Shown piece by piece: positions 16,455-24,065 of a DNA stretch of 25,449 nt (its first letter is position 1; each line of letters begins with the position of its first letter). This stretch comes from a virus. Location of the stretch: positions 1 through 25,449 of the IMG/VR virus record IMGVR_UViG_3300027668_000089, one strand, 5' to 3'. The notes under the pieces were generated by a model that ran no database searches, was not told where the DNA came from, and saw nothing but the letters and a program-made list of their open reading frames with translations. The translations under genes and the position numbers were made by a program.

Positions 16455-16908
16455 AAAATTTAACAAAACTAAAGTTGGAAAGTTTTTAAGTAAAGCAGCG
16501 CCTAGTATATTAGATATAGCGGGTGATGTCTTACCTGACGCTGGCTTGTTTGGTTTAGTTAAAAATCTAATAAAAAAAGATACTGTATTACCTGCAGAAG
16601 ATAAAGAAAAAGCATTGATGTTGTTAGAACAAGATATGATAGAGATGCAAGAAACAACAAAGCGCTGGGAGAGCGATATGAAATCCGATTCATGGCTTTC
16701 TAAAAACACTCGACCAATGTGTTTAATATTTCTATCTGTAATGACTATAGCTTTTATATGGGTTGATAGTCATCATGAAATATCTTTTACAGTAGAACAA
16801 GAGTGGATAGGTTTATTAAAAACTTTAGTAACAACAGTTTATGTAGCCTATTTTGGTTCGCGAGGAGCGGAAAAATTTAAAAGTATAAGTAATAATAATA
16901 ATAAGTAA
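16447..16908 (+). CDS. Holin, 3TM / gene-transfer-agent release type
   Basis: This 153-residue protein has an N-terminal amphipathic or hydrophobic stretch (about residues 18-42, PSILDIAGDVLPDAGLFGLV), a charged helix (LLEQDMIEMQETTKRWESDM), and the sequence DSWLSKNTRPMCLIFLSVMT leading into a first membrane segment (about 91-106). A second follows at about 121-136 (GLLKTLVTTVYVAYFG) and then SRGAEK. The order W-SDM-SDSWLSKNTRP followed by two membrane helices is the pattern of the GTA_holin_3TM family, as I recall it. It should form lesions in the inner membrane that let the M15 hydrolase reach peptidoglycan. The start overlaps the secreted-protein gene by 8 bases. Confidence 0.75.
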   Translation: MSKKFNKTKVGKFLSKAAPSILDIAGDVLPDAGLFGLVKNLIKKDTVLPAEDKEKALMLLEQDMIEMQETTKRWESDMKSDSWLSKNTRPMCLIFLSVMTIAFIWVDSHHEISFTVEQEWIGLLKTLVTTVYVAYFGSRGAEKFKSISNNNNK

Positions 16909-16929
16909 TAACAATTAAAATTTAATCAA

Positions 16930-17202
16930 ATGAGTAAAGTAAAAGATTTAACAACAAAGATTACAGACAAAGAACTAGAAACAATCAAAGCACAACAAGG
17001 TAAAATCCAAACAGTTGTCTATGATTTAGGAGCTTTAGAAGCTAAGAAATTTGAAATTTCAGGAGCATTAAAAGAATTTAACGATGAGTTAAATAAAACT
17101 AAAAAAGAACTAGAGGAAAAGTACGGACAAGTTAATATCAACTTGCAAGACGGATCTTACGAAGAAATAGTAGAAGAAGTATCTACGGCTGACGCTAAGT
17201 AA
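16930..17202 (+). CDS. Small coiled-coil protein
   Basis: This 90-residue protein is almost entirely charged helix: KELETIKAQQGKIQTVVYDLG, then GALKEFNDELNKTKKELEE, with heptad-like hydrophobic spacing, followed by KYGQVNINLQDGSYEE. The ending EKYG----INL-DG resembles small coiled-coil proteins seen in T4-like and other marine phages. Its function is not known to me. The leader is A/T-rich without a Shine-Dalgarno box. Confidence 0.65.
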   Translation: MSKVKDLTTKITDKELETIKAQQGKIQTVVYDLGALEAKKFEISGALKEFNDELNKTKKELEEKYGQVNINLQDGSYEEIVEEVSTADAK

Positions 17203-17203
17203 G

Positions 17204-17431
17204 ATGAGCTCTGTTATAAGAAAGATAAGTATAGGCTCGGACTATAAAAACGAAGCAATGCATTACTCTGTAGGTCAACCAGTTTACGGTGGACATACTA
17301 TTAGTAGTATATCTTTAGAACAATCTGATAATTCTTATAACATATATATTAAAAAAGAAAACGAAGTTATGCCGTGGAAGAAATTTAATTCTAACATGGC
17401 TATCTCCGTTGAATACGACTTAGAGTATTAA
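17204..17431 (+). CDS. Small hypothetical protein
   Basis: This 75-residue protein starts one base after the previous stop and shares its last base with the next ATG (TAATG). It contains KISIGSDYKNEAMHYSVGQP and VYGGHTISSISLEQSDN, predicted beta. A DYK-(A/G)M-Y-VGQ motif occurs, from memory, in short proteins of marine phages; no role is established there as far as I know. Confidence 0.6.
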   Translation: MSSVIRKISIGSDYKNEAMHYSVGQPVYGGHTISSISLEQSDNSYNIYIKKENEVMPWKKFNSNMAISVEYDLEY

Positions 17432-18036
17432 TGAATAGTATATATGACTTTATTATAACTCCTAAAAATAGTAGATATAATAATGAAAAAAAGATAGGTG
17501 ATAAAACCTTAATACTAAATACTAGCATAGAAGATCATAAGCTAGTTAGTAAAGAGGCTATCATTGTTTCAGTACCTTTAGCATTTGACACGTTGTTAAA
17601 AGTTGGAGATGAAATAATGGTACATCATAATATCTTTAGAAGATGGTATGACGTAAAAGGTAGAGACAGAAACAGTGGACAGTATTTTAAAGAAGATTTA
17701 TACTTTTGCAAAATAGATCAATTGTATTTATATAAACAAAATAACAAATGGTTGTCTGTTGGTAAAAGATGCTTTATAAAACCAATTAAAAATAATGATA
17801 ATCTATCAAGTGATGTTGAGACAAAACATATTGGTATATTAGAAATTGGTAATAGTTCCTTAGAAGCGCTAGGAATTAATCCTGGAGATCTTGTAGGGTT
17901 TAAACCTGGTAGAGAATGGGAATTTATTGTAGACGGTCAACGTCTTTATTGTATGAAATCAAATGATATTGTTATAAAGTATGAATACGAAGGAAACGAA
18001 GAAGAATATAATCCAAGCTGGGCATATAGCAGTTGA
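17431..18036 (+). CDS. Possible tandem GroES-like barrel protein
   Basis: This 201-residue protein seems to contain two copies of a GroES-like strand order. The first half has KTLILN (25-30), EAIIVSVP (42-49), LKVGDEIMVHH (56-66) and DLYFCKIDQLYLYK (89-102). The second has KRCFIKPIK (112-120), HIGILEIGN (133-141), INPGDLVGFKPG (149-160) and LYCMKSNDIVIKYE (172-185). GroES reads RVIVKR, GEVLAVG, VKVGDIVIF and ESDILAIV in the same order. The long GroEL-binding mobile loop is missing in both halves, so it may be a structural protein using the barrel fold or an atypical co-chaperonin. The assignment is by eye only. The 3' end overlaps the next gene by 56 bases. Confidence 0.65.
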   Translation: MNSIYDFIITPKNSRYNNEKKIGDKTLILNTSIEDHKLVSKEAIIVSVPLAFDTLLKVGDEIMVHHNIFRRWYDVKGRDRNSGQYFKEDLYFCKIDQLYLYKQNNKWLSVGKRCFIKPIKNNDNLSSDVETKHIGILEIGNSSLEALGINPGDLVGFKPGREWEFIVDGQRLYCMKSNDIVIKYEYEGNEEEYNPSWAYSS

Positions 18037-18256
18037 GGAACTTATCAAAGTTGCTAAAGAAGCTATAATAGATACAGCAGAAGATATATCAGCTGACAGA
18101 CTTAAAAACGCTGCAGCAACAAAAAAATTAGCTATATTTGATGCTTTTGAAATACTTAATCGTATTAACGAAGAGCAAGACAAATTAGAAGACAAACCTA
18201 AGGAAGTTAAAAAAGAAGTTGTGTTTCGTGGCTTTGCTGAAGGAAGATCTAAATAA
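17981..18256 (+). CDS. Small helical protein before TerL, candidate small terminase
   Basis: This 91-residue protein is mainly helical and charged, with VEELIKVAKEAIIDTAEDIS followed by DRLKNAAATKKLAIFDAFEI and LNRINEEQDKLEDK. It lies directly before the large terminase and shares one base with its ATG (TAATG). Small terminase subunits are often encoded here, and the size and helical content fit, but I see no clear helix-turn-helix, so this is a positional guess. The start at 17981 lies 56 bases inside the previous gene; no later ATG is available before the conserved-looking helix, so the overlap appears real. Confidence 0.65.
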   Translation: MNTKETKKNIIQAGHIAVEELIKVAKEAIIDTAEDISADRLKNAAATKKLAIFDAFEILNRINEEQDKLEDKPKEVKKEVVFRGFAEGRSK

Positions 18257-20475
18257 TGTACGAACAAACTTTATATAAGGTATTACCCGATCATATTAAA
18301 CCTAAAATTCTTAAACGAATGAACAGGTATAATAAATGGGAGTATGGATACAATGAAGACCACGATATAATTGTAATATCTAGAACTGGTCAAATTGGAG
18401 AAGTATACGAAATACAAAACTTAAAAATAGCTTTACCTAAAGCTAATAATGTTCATAAGTTTGAAGCGAATAAATGGACTCCTTTTGATTACCCTAAAGA
18501 ATTAAAAAGAATAAAAACCGTGTTCGACTGGAGAGAATATCCTGAGGACTTTAAAGAAAAACACTATGACTACATCGATAATGAGTTCGCGCGCCGTGAA
18601 GAAGGCTTTTGGTATATTAACAAAGGCAAGTATACTTATATCACTGGCACTCATTATATGTACTTGCAGTGGTCCAAGATTGATGTTGGGCAACCAGACT
18701 TTCGAGAGGCCAACCGTATATTTTTCATATTCTGGGCCGCAGTATATGCAGACGCTAGGTGTTATGGTATGTGCTATCTCAAGAACAGACGTTCGGGTTT
18801 CTCGTTTATGGCATCAGGGGAGTGTGTTAACATGGCGACCATATCAACCGACGCACGTTTTGGGATTTTGTCCAAATCTGGCGCCGATGCTAAGAAAATG
18901 TTCACGGATAAGGTGGTACCGATATCCGTTAATTACCCATTCTTTTTCAAGCCCATCCAGGACGGAATGGACCGTCCCAAGACCGAGCTGGCCTACAGGG
19001 TCCCAGCCAGTAAGTTTACCAGAAGAAGTATCGTCAAAACCAGTAGTGAAGCCGGCATCGAAACCATCTCGGGTTTGGACACGACCATCGATTGGAAGAA
19101 CACCGGCGATAACGCCTACGATGGGGAGAAACTCAAACTCCTCGTCCACGATGAATCGGGGAAGTGGGAACGCCCGAACAACATCCTCAACAATTGGCGT
19201 GTCACGAAAACCACCCTTCGATTAGGTAGTAGAATTATTGGAAAGTGTATGATGGGATCAACATCAAATGCTTTAGATAAAGGTGGTAGAAACTTTAAAA
19301 AATTATACGATGACTCAAACGTCAACAAAAGAAATGCGAATGGACAAACTCGTTCGGGACTCTATTCTTTGTTCATTCCTATGGAATGGAATTACGAAGG
19401 ATACATCGACGCTTATGGCTTTCCTGTCTTCGACACCCCAAAAGCACCAGTACTCGGACCTCACGGAGTACCTATTAAAATAGGAGTAATAGAATATTGG
19501 GACAATGAAGTAGAAGGTCTTAAGGAAGACTCTGATGGATTAAACGAATTTTACAGACAATTTCCACGCACAACAAAACACGCGTTCAGAGATGAGTCTA
19601 AAATGTCTTTATTTAATCTAAGTAAGATATACGAGCAAATAGATTATAACGAAGATTTAAAACAACAAAGAGTAGTAACTCAAGGTAGTTTTCAATGGGA
19701 GAACGGAATAAGAGATACAAAAGTTATGTTCACACCAAACAAGGATGGTAGGTTTATAATATCTTGGGTTCCACCATTAAATCTACAGAATAGAGTTGTA
19801 AATAAAAATGGTATAAAATATCCAGGTAATGAGCACATGGGTGCTTTTGGTTGTGATAGTTATGATATATCAGGAACAGTAGATGGTAAAGGTTCTAATG
19901 GTTCTTTACATGGTTTAACTAAGTTCAGTATGGAAGACGCTCCTGCTGATCATTTTTTCTTAGAATATATCGCTCGTCCACAAACTGCTGAAATATTTTT
20001 TGAAGATGTTCTTATGGCATGTATATTTTATGGTATGCCAATTTTATGTGAAAATAATAAACCTAGATTACTTTATCATTTTAAACGTAGAGGATATAGA
20101 GGCTTTAGTATGAATAGACCAGATAAAACTTACATGAAGTTATCTGTAACAGAAAGAGAAATAGGTGGAATACCTAATTCAAGTGAAGATATTAAACAAG
20201 CACACGCCGCAGCTATTGAGTCTTATATAGAGACAAGAGTTGGATTTTTAGGAGATATGTATGGAGATATGTATTTTCAAAGAACATTAGAAGACTGGGC
20301 TGTATTTGATATAAACAATAGAACTAAACATGATGCAACAATTAGTTCAGGTCTTGCTGTAATGGCTTGTAACAAGAATAGGTATGCACCAGTTAATAAA
20401 TTAATAATAAAACCTATTGATCTTGGAATTAAAAGATATAATAATAAAGGTGAATTATCAAAAATAATTAAGTAA
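18256..20475 (+). CDS. terL: Terminase large subunit (DNA-packaging ATPase and nuclease)
   Basis: This 739-residue protein packages DNA into the head through the portal. ATPase domain: a deviant Walker A region KNRRSGFS (176-183), without the usual Lys before Ser/Thr, and Walker B LKLLVHDE (293-300, D299 and catalytic E300), followed by a GKCMMGSTSN coupling motif (329-338). Nuclease domain: FGCDSYDISG (531-540, D534) and PILCENNKPRLL (595-606, E599), typical acidic metal ligands of terminase nucleases. The N-terminal 110 residues form an extra domain. The gene is unusually long for TerL but the size fits large terminases of some Bacteroidota phages. Bases 18661-19220, covering the ATPase core, are markedly more G/C-rich than the rest. 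It is directly followed by the portal gene with no gap. Confidence 0.9.
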   Translation: MYEQTLYKVLPDHIKPKILKRMNRYNKWEYGYNEDHDIIVISRTGQIGEVYEIQNLKIALPKANNVHKFEANKWTPFDYPKELKRIKTVFDWREYPEDFKEKHYDYIDNEFARREEGFWYINKGKYTYITGTHYMYLQWSKIDVGQPDFREANRIFFIFWAAVYADARCYGMCYLKNRRSGFSFMASGECVNMATISTDARFGILSKSGADAKKMFTDKVVPISVNYPFFFKPIQDGMDRPKTELAYRVPASKFTRRSIVKTSSEAGIETISGLDTTIDWKNTGDNAYDGEKLKLLVHDESGKWERPNNILNNWRVTKTTLRLGSRIIGKCMMGSTSNALDKGGRNFKKLYDDSNVNKRNANGQTRSGLYSLFIPMEWNYEGYIDAYGFPVFDTPKAPVLGPHGVPIKIGVIEYWDNEVEGLKEDSDGLNEFYRQFPRTTKHAFRDESKMSLFNLSKIYEQIDYNEDLKQQRVVTQGSFQWENGIRDTKVMFTPNKDGRFIISWVPPLNLQNRVVNKNGIKYPGNEHMGAFGCDSYDISGTVDGKGSNGSLHGLTKFSMEDAPADHFFLEYIARPQTAEIFFEDVLMACIFYGMPILCENNKPRLLYHFKRRGYRGFSMNRPDKTYMKLSVTEREIGGIPNSSEDIKQAHAAAIESYIETRVGFLGDMYGDMYFQRTLEDWAVFDINNRTKHDATISSGLAVMACNKNRYAPVNKLIIKPIDLGIKRYNNKGELSKIIK
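18661..19220 (+). other. GC-rich composition island inside terL
   Basis: By hand count, 18961-19200 has 129 G/C in 240 bases (54%), while 19261-19320 has 17 of 60 (28%) and 20041-20100 has 13 of 60 (22%). Codons change too: CGT/CGC/CGA Arg, TCG Ser, and C-ending codons become common where neighbours use AGA and A/T-ending codons. The downstream edge near 19220 is sharp; the upstream edge is gradual, between about 18580 and 18780. The reading frame is intact. A smaller G/C-richer patch follows at about 19320-19480. Confidence 0.8.
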
Positions 20476-22881
20476 ATGAAAGTATATACAAATCCAAACA
20501 GTGCCTTCCCTAGTCAAGTAGTTAGTGACGAAGAAAAAAGTTCTCGGGACTACGGAAAACAAGTTGCTTTAGCTATACAAGGCGAGTGGTTTAGACAAGG
20601 TGGCCAAGGTAATAGATTTTCAACTTCATTTAATAGATTTCACGGCTTAAGATTATATGCTAGAGGAGAACAATCGGTTCAAAAATATAAAGATGAATTA
20701 GCTATTAATGGTGATTTGTCTTATTTAAATTTAGACTGGAAACCAGTTCCTGTTATATCTAAGTTTGTAGATATAGTTGTTAATGGTTTGTCTAATAAAA
20801 CATACGAAATTAAAGCATACGCTCAAGATCCTGAGTCTATGAAAAAGAGAACTAATTATGCTAATGCAATACTAGAAGACATGTATGCTAAGCAGTATTT
20901 AGGTGATCTTAAAAACACATTAGGCGTTGATTTATTTAGTCAACCTGATCCTGAAGCTTTACCAGAAAACGAAGATGAGCTAGATCTGCACATGCAATTA
21001 AGTTATAAGCAGTCAATTGAAATAGCTGAAGAAGAAGTAATAAACAATATATTAGCTAAAAATAGATATGACTTAATCAACCGTAGAGTTAATTATGATT
21101 TAACTGTTTTAGGTATTGGCGCTTCAAGAACTCATTGGAATAAAGCAAACGGCGTTACTATAGAATACGTTGATCCTGCTAAACTTATATACTCTTACAC
21201 AGAAGATCCAAATTTTGAAGATATATACTATGTAGGAGAAGTTAAGTCAATGACTATTCCAGAAGTAAAAAAACAATTTCCTAACCTATCAGCTGAAGAA
21301 TTAAAACGCATACAAGATATGCCTGGCAATAGAGATCAAATCTCTGGATGGAATACATGGGATCCAAATACTGTTCAGGTTTTATTTTTTGAATACAAGA
21401 CTTATAATAACCAAGTATTTAAAATAAAAGAAACTGATTACGGTTTAGAAAAAACTATTCAAAAGACTGATGATTTTAATCCACCACCAAGTGATACATT
21501 CTCTAAAGTATCTAGAACTATAGAGGTATTATATAATGGCGCTAAGGTATTAGGATTAGATAATCAAATATTACAATGGGAGTTAGCTGAAAATATGACT
21601 CGTCCTTTTGCTGATACTACTAAGGTTGAAATGAGTTACACTATTGCAGCTCCTAGAATATATCAAGGTCGTATAGATTCATTAGTTAGCAAGATAACAG
21701 GTTTTGCTGATATGATACAGATAACTCATCTTAAGTTACAACAAGTGTTGTCAAGAGTAGTACCAGATGGTGTATTCTTAGATATGGATGGTTTAGCAGA
21801 GGTTGATTTAGGCAATGGTACAAATTACAATGCAGCTGAAGCCTTAAACATGTATTTTCAAACTGGTTCAATAGTTGGTAGATCACTTACTCAAGATGGA
21901 GAACTTAACAGAGGTAAAGTACCTATACAAGAATTAACAAGCTCTAGCGGTCAAGCTAAGATACAAGGTTTAATACAAACTTATCAATATTATCTACAAA
22001 TGATAAGAGATGTAACCGGACTTAATGAAGCTCGTGATGGTAGTATGCCAGATAAAGATGCTTTAGTAGGTTTACAAAAAATGGCAGCTAACGCTTCTAA
22101 CATAGCAACTAAACACATATTAAACTCAAGTCTTTGGATAACTCTTAAAACTTGTGAAAACATATCTCTTAAAGTTGCAGATTCAATAAACTTTCCTTTA
22201 ACTTTAAACGCATTAAAAAATAGCGTATCTATTTACAACACAGCTACACTTAATGAAATACAAAATATAAACCTTCATGACTTTGGTATCTACTTAGAGC
22301 TAGAGCCAGAAGAAGAAGAACAAGCTCAATTAGAGCAAAACATACAAGTTGCTTTATCAAAAGGTGGTATTGACTTAGAAGATGCTATTGACATACGTCA
22401 AATCAAAAACCTTAAACTAGCTAATGATTTACTTAAGCAAAAACGCAAAAAGAAAATAGCAAGAGAACAAGCTCAGCAACAACAAATGATACAGGCTCAA
22501 GCTAATGCTAACGCTGAAGCTTCTGAAAGAGCCGCTATGGCTGAAGTTCAAAAGAATCAAGCTTTAACAGAAAGTGAAGTTCAAGAAGCTCAAGCTAAAT
22601 CTCAAATGGAAATGCAAAGAATGCAAATGGCATCTCAAATCAAACAACAAGAAATGGAAATTCAGTTTGGTTATGATTTACAATTAGCAGAAGTTCAACT
22701 AGGTGCTGTTAAACAAAAAGAACAGTATATAGAAGACCGTAAAGATAGAAGAGCTAAAGTACAAGCAACACAACAAAGCGAAATGATCGCTCAACGTAAA
22801 AATAACACGGTACCAGTTAATTTTGAATCTGGTAACCAAGCCCTTGAAGGATTAGGCGTAGAGGCTTTTACACCTCAATAA
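20476..22881 (+). CDS. Portal protein
   Basis: This 801-residue protein begins immediately after the TerL stop codon, the usual portal position. The region around residues 35-110 (FRQGGQGNRFST, FHGLRLYARGEQS, LNLDWKPVPVISKFVDIVVN) looks like the conserved portal start of crAss-like and related Bacteroidota phages, as I remember them. The core contains RVNYDLTVLGIGASRTHW and DPAKLIYSYTEDPNFED, with a long helical stretch near 480-560 containing QTYQYYLQMIRDVTGLNEARDG, a portal-type stem motif. The last 150 residues are a Gln/Ala/Met-rich coiled coil (about 640-770). It should form the dodecameric ring at one head vertex through which TerL drives DNA and to which the tail attaches. Longer than typical 500-residue portals. 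Confidence 0.85.
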   Translation: MKVYTNPNSAFPSQVVSDEEKSSRDYGKQVALAIQGEWFRQGGQGNRFSTSFNRFHGLRLYARGEQSVQKYKDELAINGDLSYLNLDWKPVPVISKFVDIVVNGLSNKTYEIKAYAQDPESMKKRTNYANAILEDMYAKQYLGDLKNTLGVDLFSQPDPEALPENEDELDLHMQLSYKQSIEIAEEEVINNILAKNRYDLINRRVNYDLTVLGIGASRTHWNKANGVTIEYVDPAKLIYSYTEDPNFEDIYYVGEVKSMTIPEVKKQFPNLSAEELKRIQDMPGNRDQISGWNTWDPNTVQVLFFEYKTYNNQVFKIKETDYGLEKTIQKTDDFNPPPSDTFSKVSRTIEVLYNGAKVLGLDNQILQWELAENMTRPFADTTKVEMSYTIAAPRIYQGRIDSLVSKITGFADMIQITHLKLQQVLSRVVPDGVFLDMDGLAEVDLGNGTNYNAAEALNMYFQTGSIVGRSLTQDGELNRGKVPIQELTSSSGQAKIQGLIQTYQYYLQMIRDVTGLNEARDGSMPDKDALVGLQKMAANASNIATKHILNSSLWITLKTCENISLKVADSINFPLTLNALKNSVSIYNTATLNEIQNINLHDFGIYLELEPEEEEQAQLEQNIQVALSKGGIDLEDAIDIRQIKNLKLANDLLKQKRKKKIAREQAQQQQMIQAQANANAEASERAAMAEVQKNQALTESEVQEAQAKSQMEMQRMQMASQIKQQEMEIQFGYDLQLAEVQLGAVKQKEQYIEDRKDRRAKVQATQQSEMIAQRKNNTVPVNFESGNQALEGLGVEAFTPQ

Positions 22882-22910
22882 TCTATTTATTAATTATATA
22901 ATATCATATC

Positions 22911-24047
22911 ATGTCAGAAGAAGTAAAACAAGAAGGTGACTTTAAAATTAAGTCAGCTAAACTAAAAAAGAAATCATTTGTAGACGAACCTATAAAGGTT
23001 GATTTAACTAAAAAAACAACAGAAGATGCCGTTCCAGTCGAAAAAACAGGAAAACTGGTTGAAGACAAACAAGCCGGAGATTTGGCTAAAGTGGAAAAAC
23101 AAATACCAGAGCCCATTCAAATTGGTGAAATTGAAAAGCCAGAAGAAGAAGCAACTTTAAAAGATGTAACAGACGAAGTTGTAGAGCAAAAAGCTTTCAC
23201 ACAGCCAGAGCAAACAATTGCACAGTTACCAGAAAACATCGAAAAACTAGTAGAGTTTATGAAAGAGACTGGTGGATCAATAGATGATTACGCTAGACTT
23301 AATGCTGATTATACTAATGTAGATGAAAATACTTTATTAAAAGAATATTACAAAAATACTAAACCACATCTAACCGAAGAAGATCTTTCATTTGTAATGG
23401 AGGAGAATTTTTCATTTGATGAGGAAGAAGATGAGGAGCGAGACATCCGCAAAAAGAAACTCGCAAAAAAAGAAGAGGTTGCAAAAGCTAAAGGCTTTTT
23501 AGACGGTATGAAGGATAAATATTACAAGGACATCAAGTTGAGACCTAGTGATAATCCTGACCAAAAGAAAGCAATGGATTTTTTCAATCGCTATAACGAA
23601 GATCAGAAATTAGCTGAACAACGACATGGTAAATTTTTAAACGAGACTAAAGAGCTTTTAAACGATGAATTCAAAGGTTTTGATTTCGAAGTCGGAGAAA
23701 AGAAATTTAGATATGGTATAAAAAATCCATCAGGTGTTGCAGAAGATCAATCAAATATTAACAACTTTGTCAAGAAGTTCTTGGATAGTGAAGGAAATGT
23801 TAAAGATGCGAAAGGTTATCACAAAGCTATGTATGCTGCTCAAAACGTAGATAAGATTATAAATCATTTTTATGAACAAGGAAAGACTGATGGTATAAAA
23901 ACCGTAGTCGAAGGATCTAAAAATCCAAGTGCTGATGGACCTCGTCCAACTGCAGGAGGCGATCAGTTTATAGGAGGGTTTAAAGTTAAAGCGTTAGACG
24001 GCGTTAGCACATCTAAGTTAAGAATTAACAAAAGTAAATTTAACTAA
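22911..24047 (+). CDS. Putative scaffolding protein
   Basis: This 378-residue protein lies between portal and capsid, the normal place for a scaffold. It is highly charged, with a Lys/Glu-rich disordered first 110 residues, an acidic block EEEDEERDIRKKKLAKKEE (171-189) running into helices, and a basic C-terminus (KLRINKSKFN). Scaffolds often end in a basic helix that binds the capsid protein, which would fit. There is no Ser-His-Asp or other protease signature, so a separate protease would be needed for any maturation. No family was recognised; the assignment rests on composition, order and size. Confidence 0.7.
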   Translation: MSEEVKQEGDFKIKSAKLKKKSFVDEPIKVDLTKKTTEDAVPVEKTGKLVEDKQAGDLAKVEKQIPEPIQIGEIEKPEEEATLKDVTDEVVEQKAFTQPEQTIAQLPENIEKLVEFMKETGGSIDDYARLNADYTNVDENTLLKEYYKNTKPHLTEEDLSFVMEENFSFDEEEDEERDIRKKKLAKKEEVAKAKGFLDGMKDKYYKDIKLRPSDNPDQKKAMDFFNRYNEDQKLAEQRHGKFLNETKELLNDEFKGFDFEVGEKKFRYGIKNPSGVAEDQSNINNFVKKFLDSEGNVKDAKGYHKAMYAAQNVDKIINHFYEQGKTDGIKTVVEGSKNPSADGPRPTAGGDQFIGGFKVKALDGVSTSKLRINKSKFN

Positions 24048-24065
24048 AAAACAAAAACTAAAATT

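Noticed and set aside
18566-19225. 219-codon open frame on the same strand inside terL
   Set aside because: It coincides with the GC-rich island, where stop codons are rarer in all frames, and its translation lacks domain character; terL has clear motifs in its own frame.
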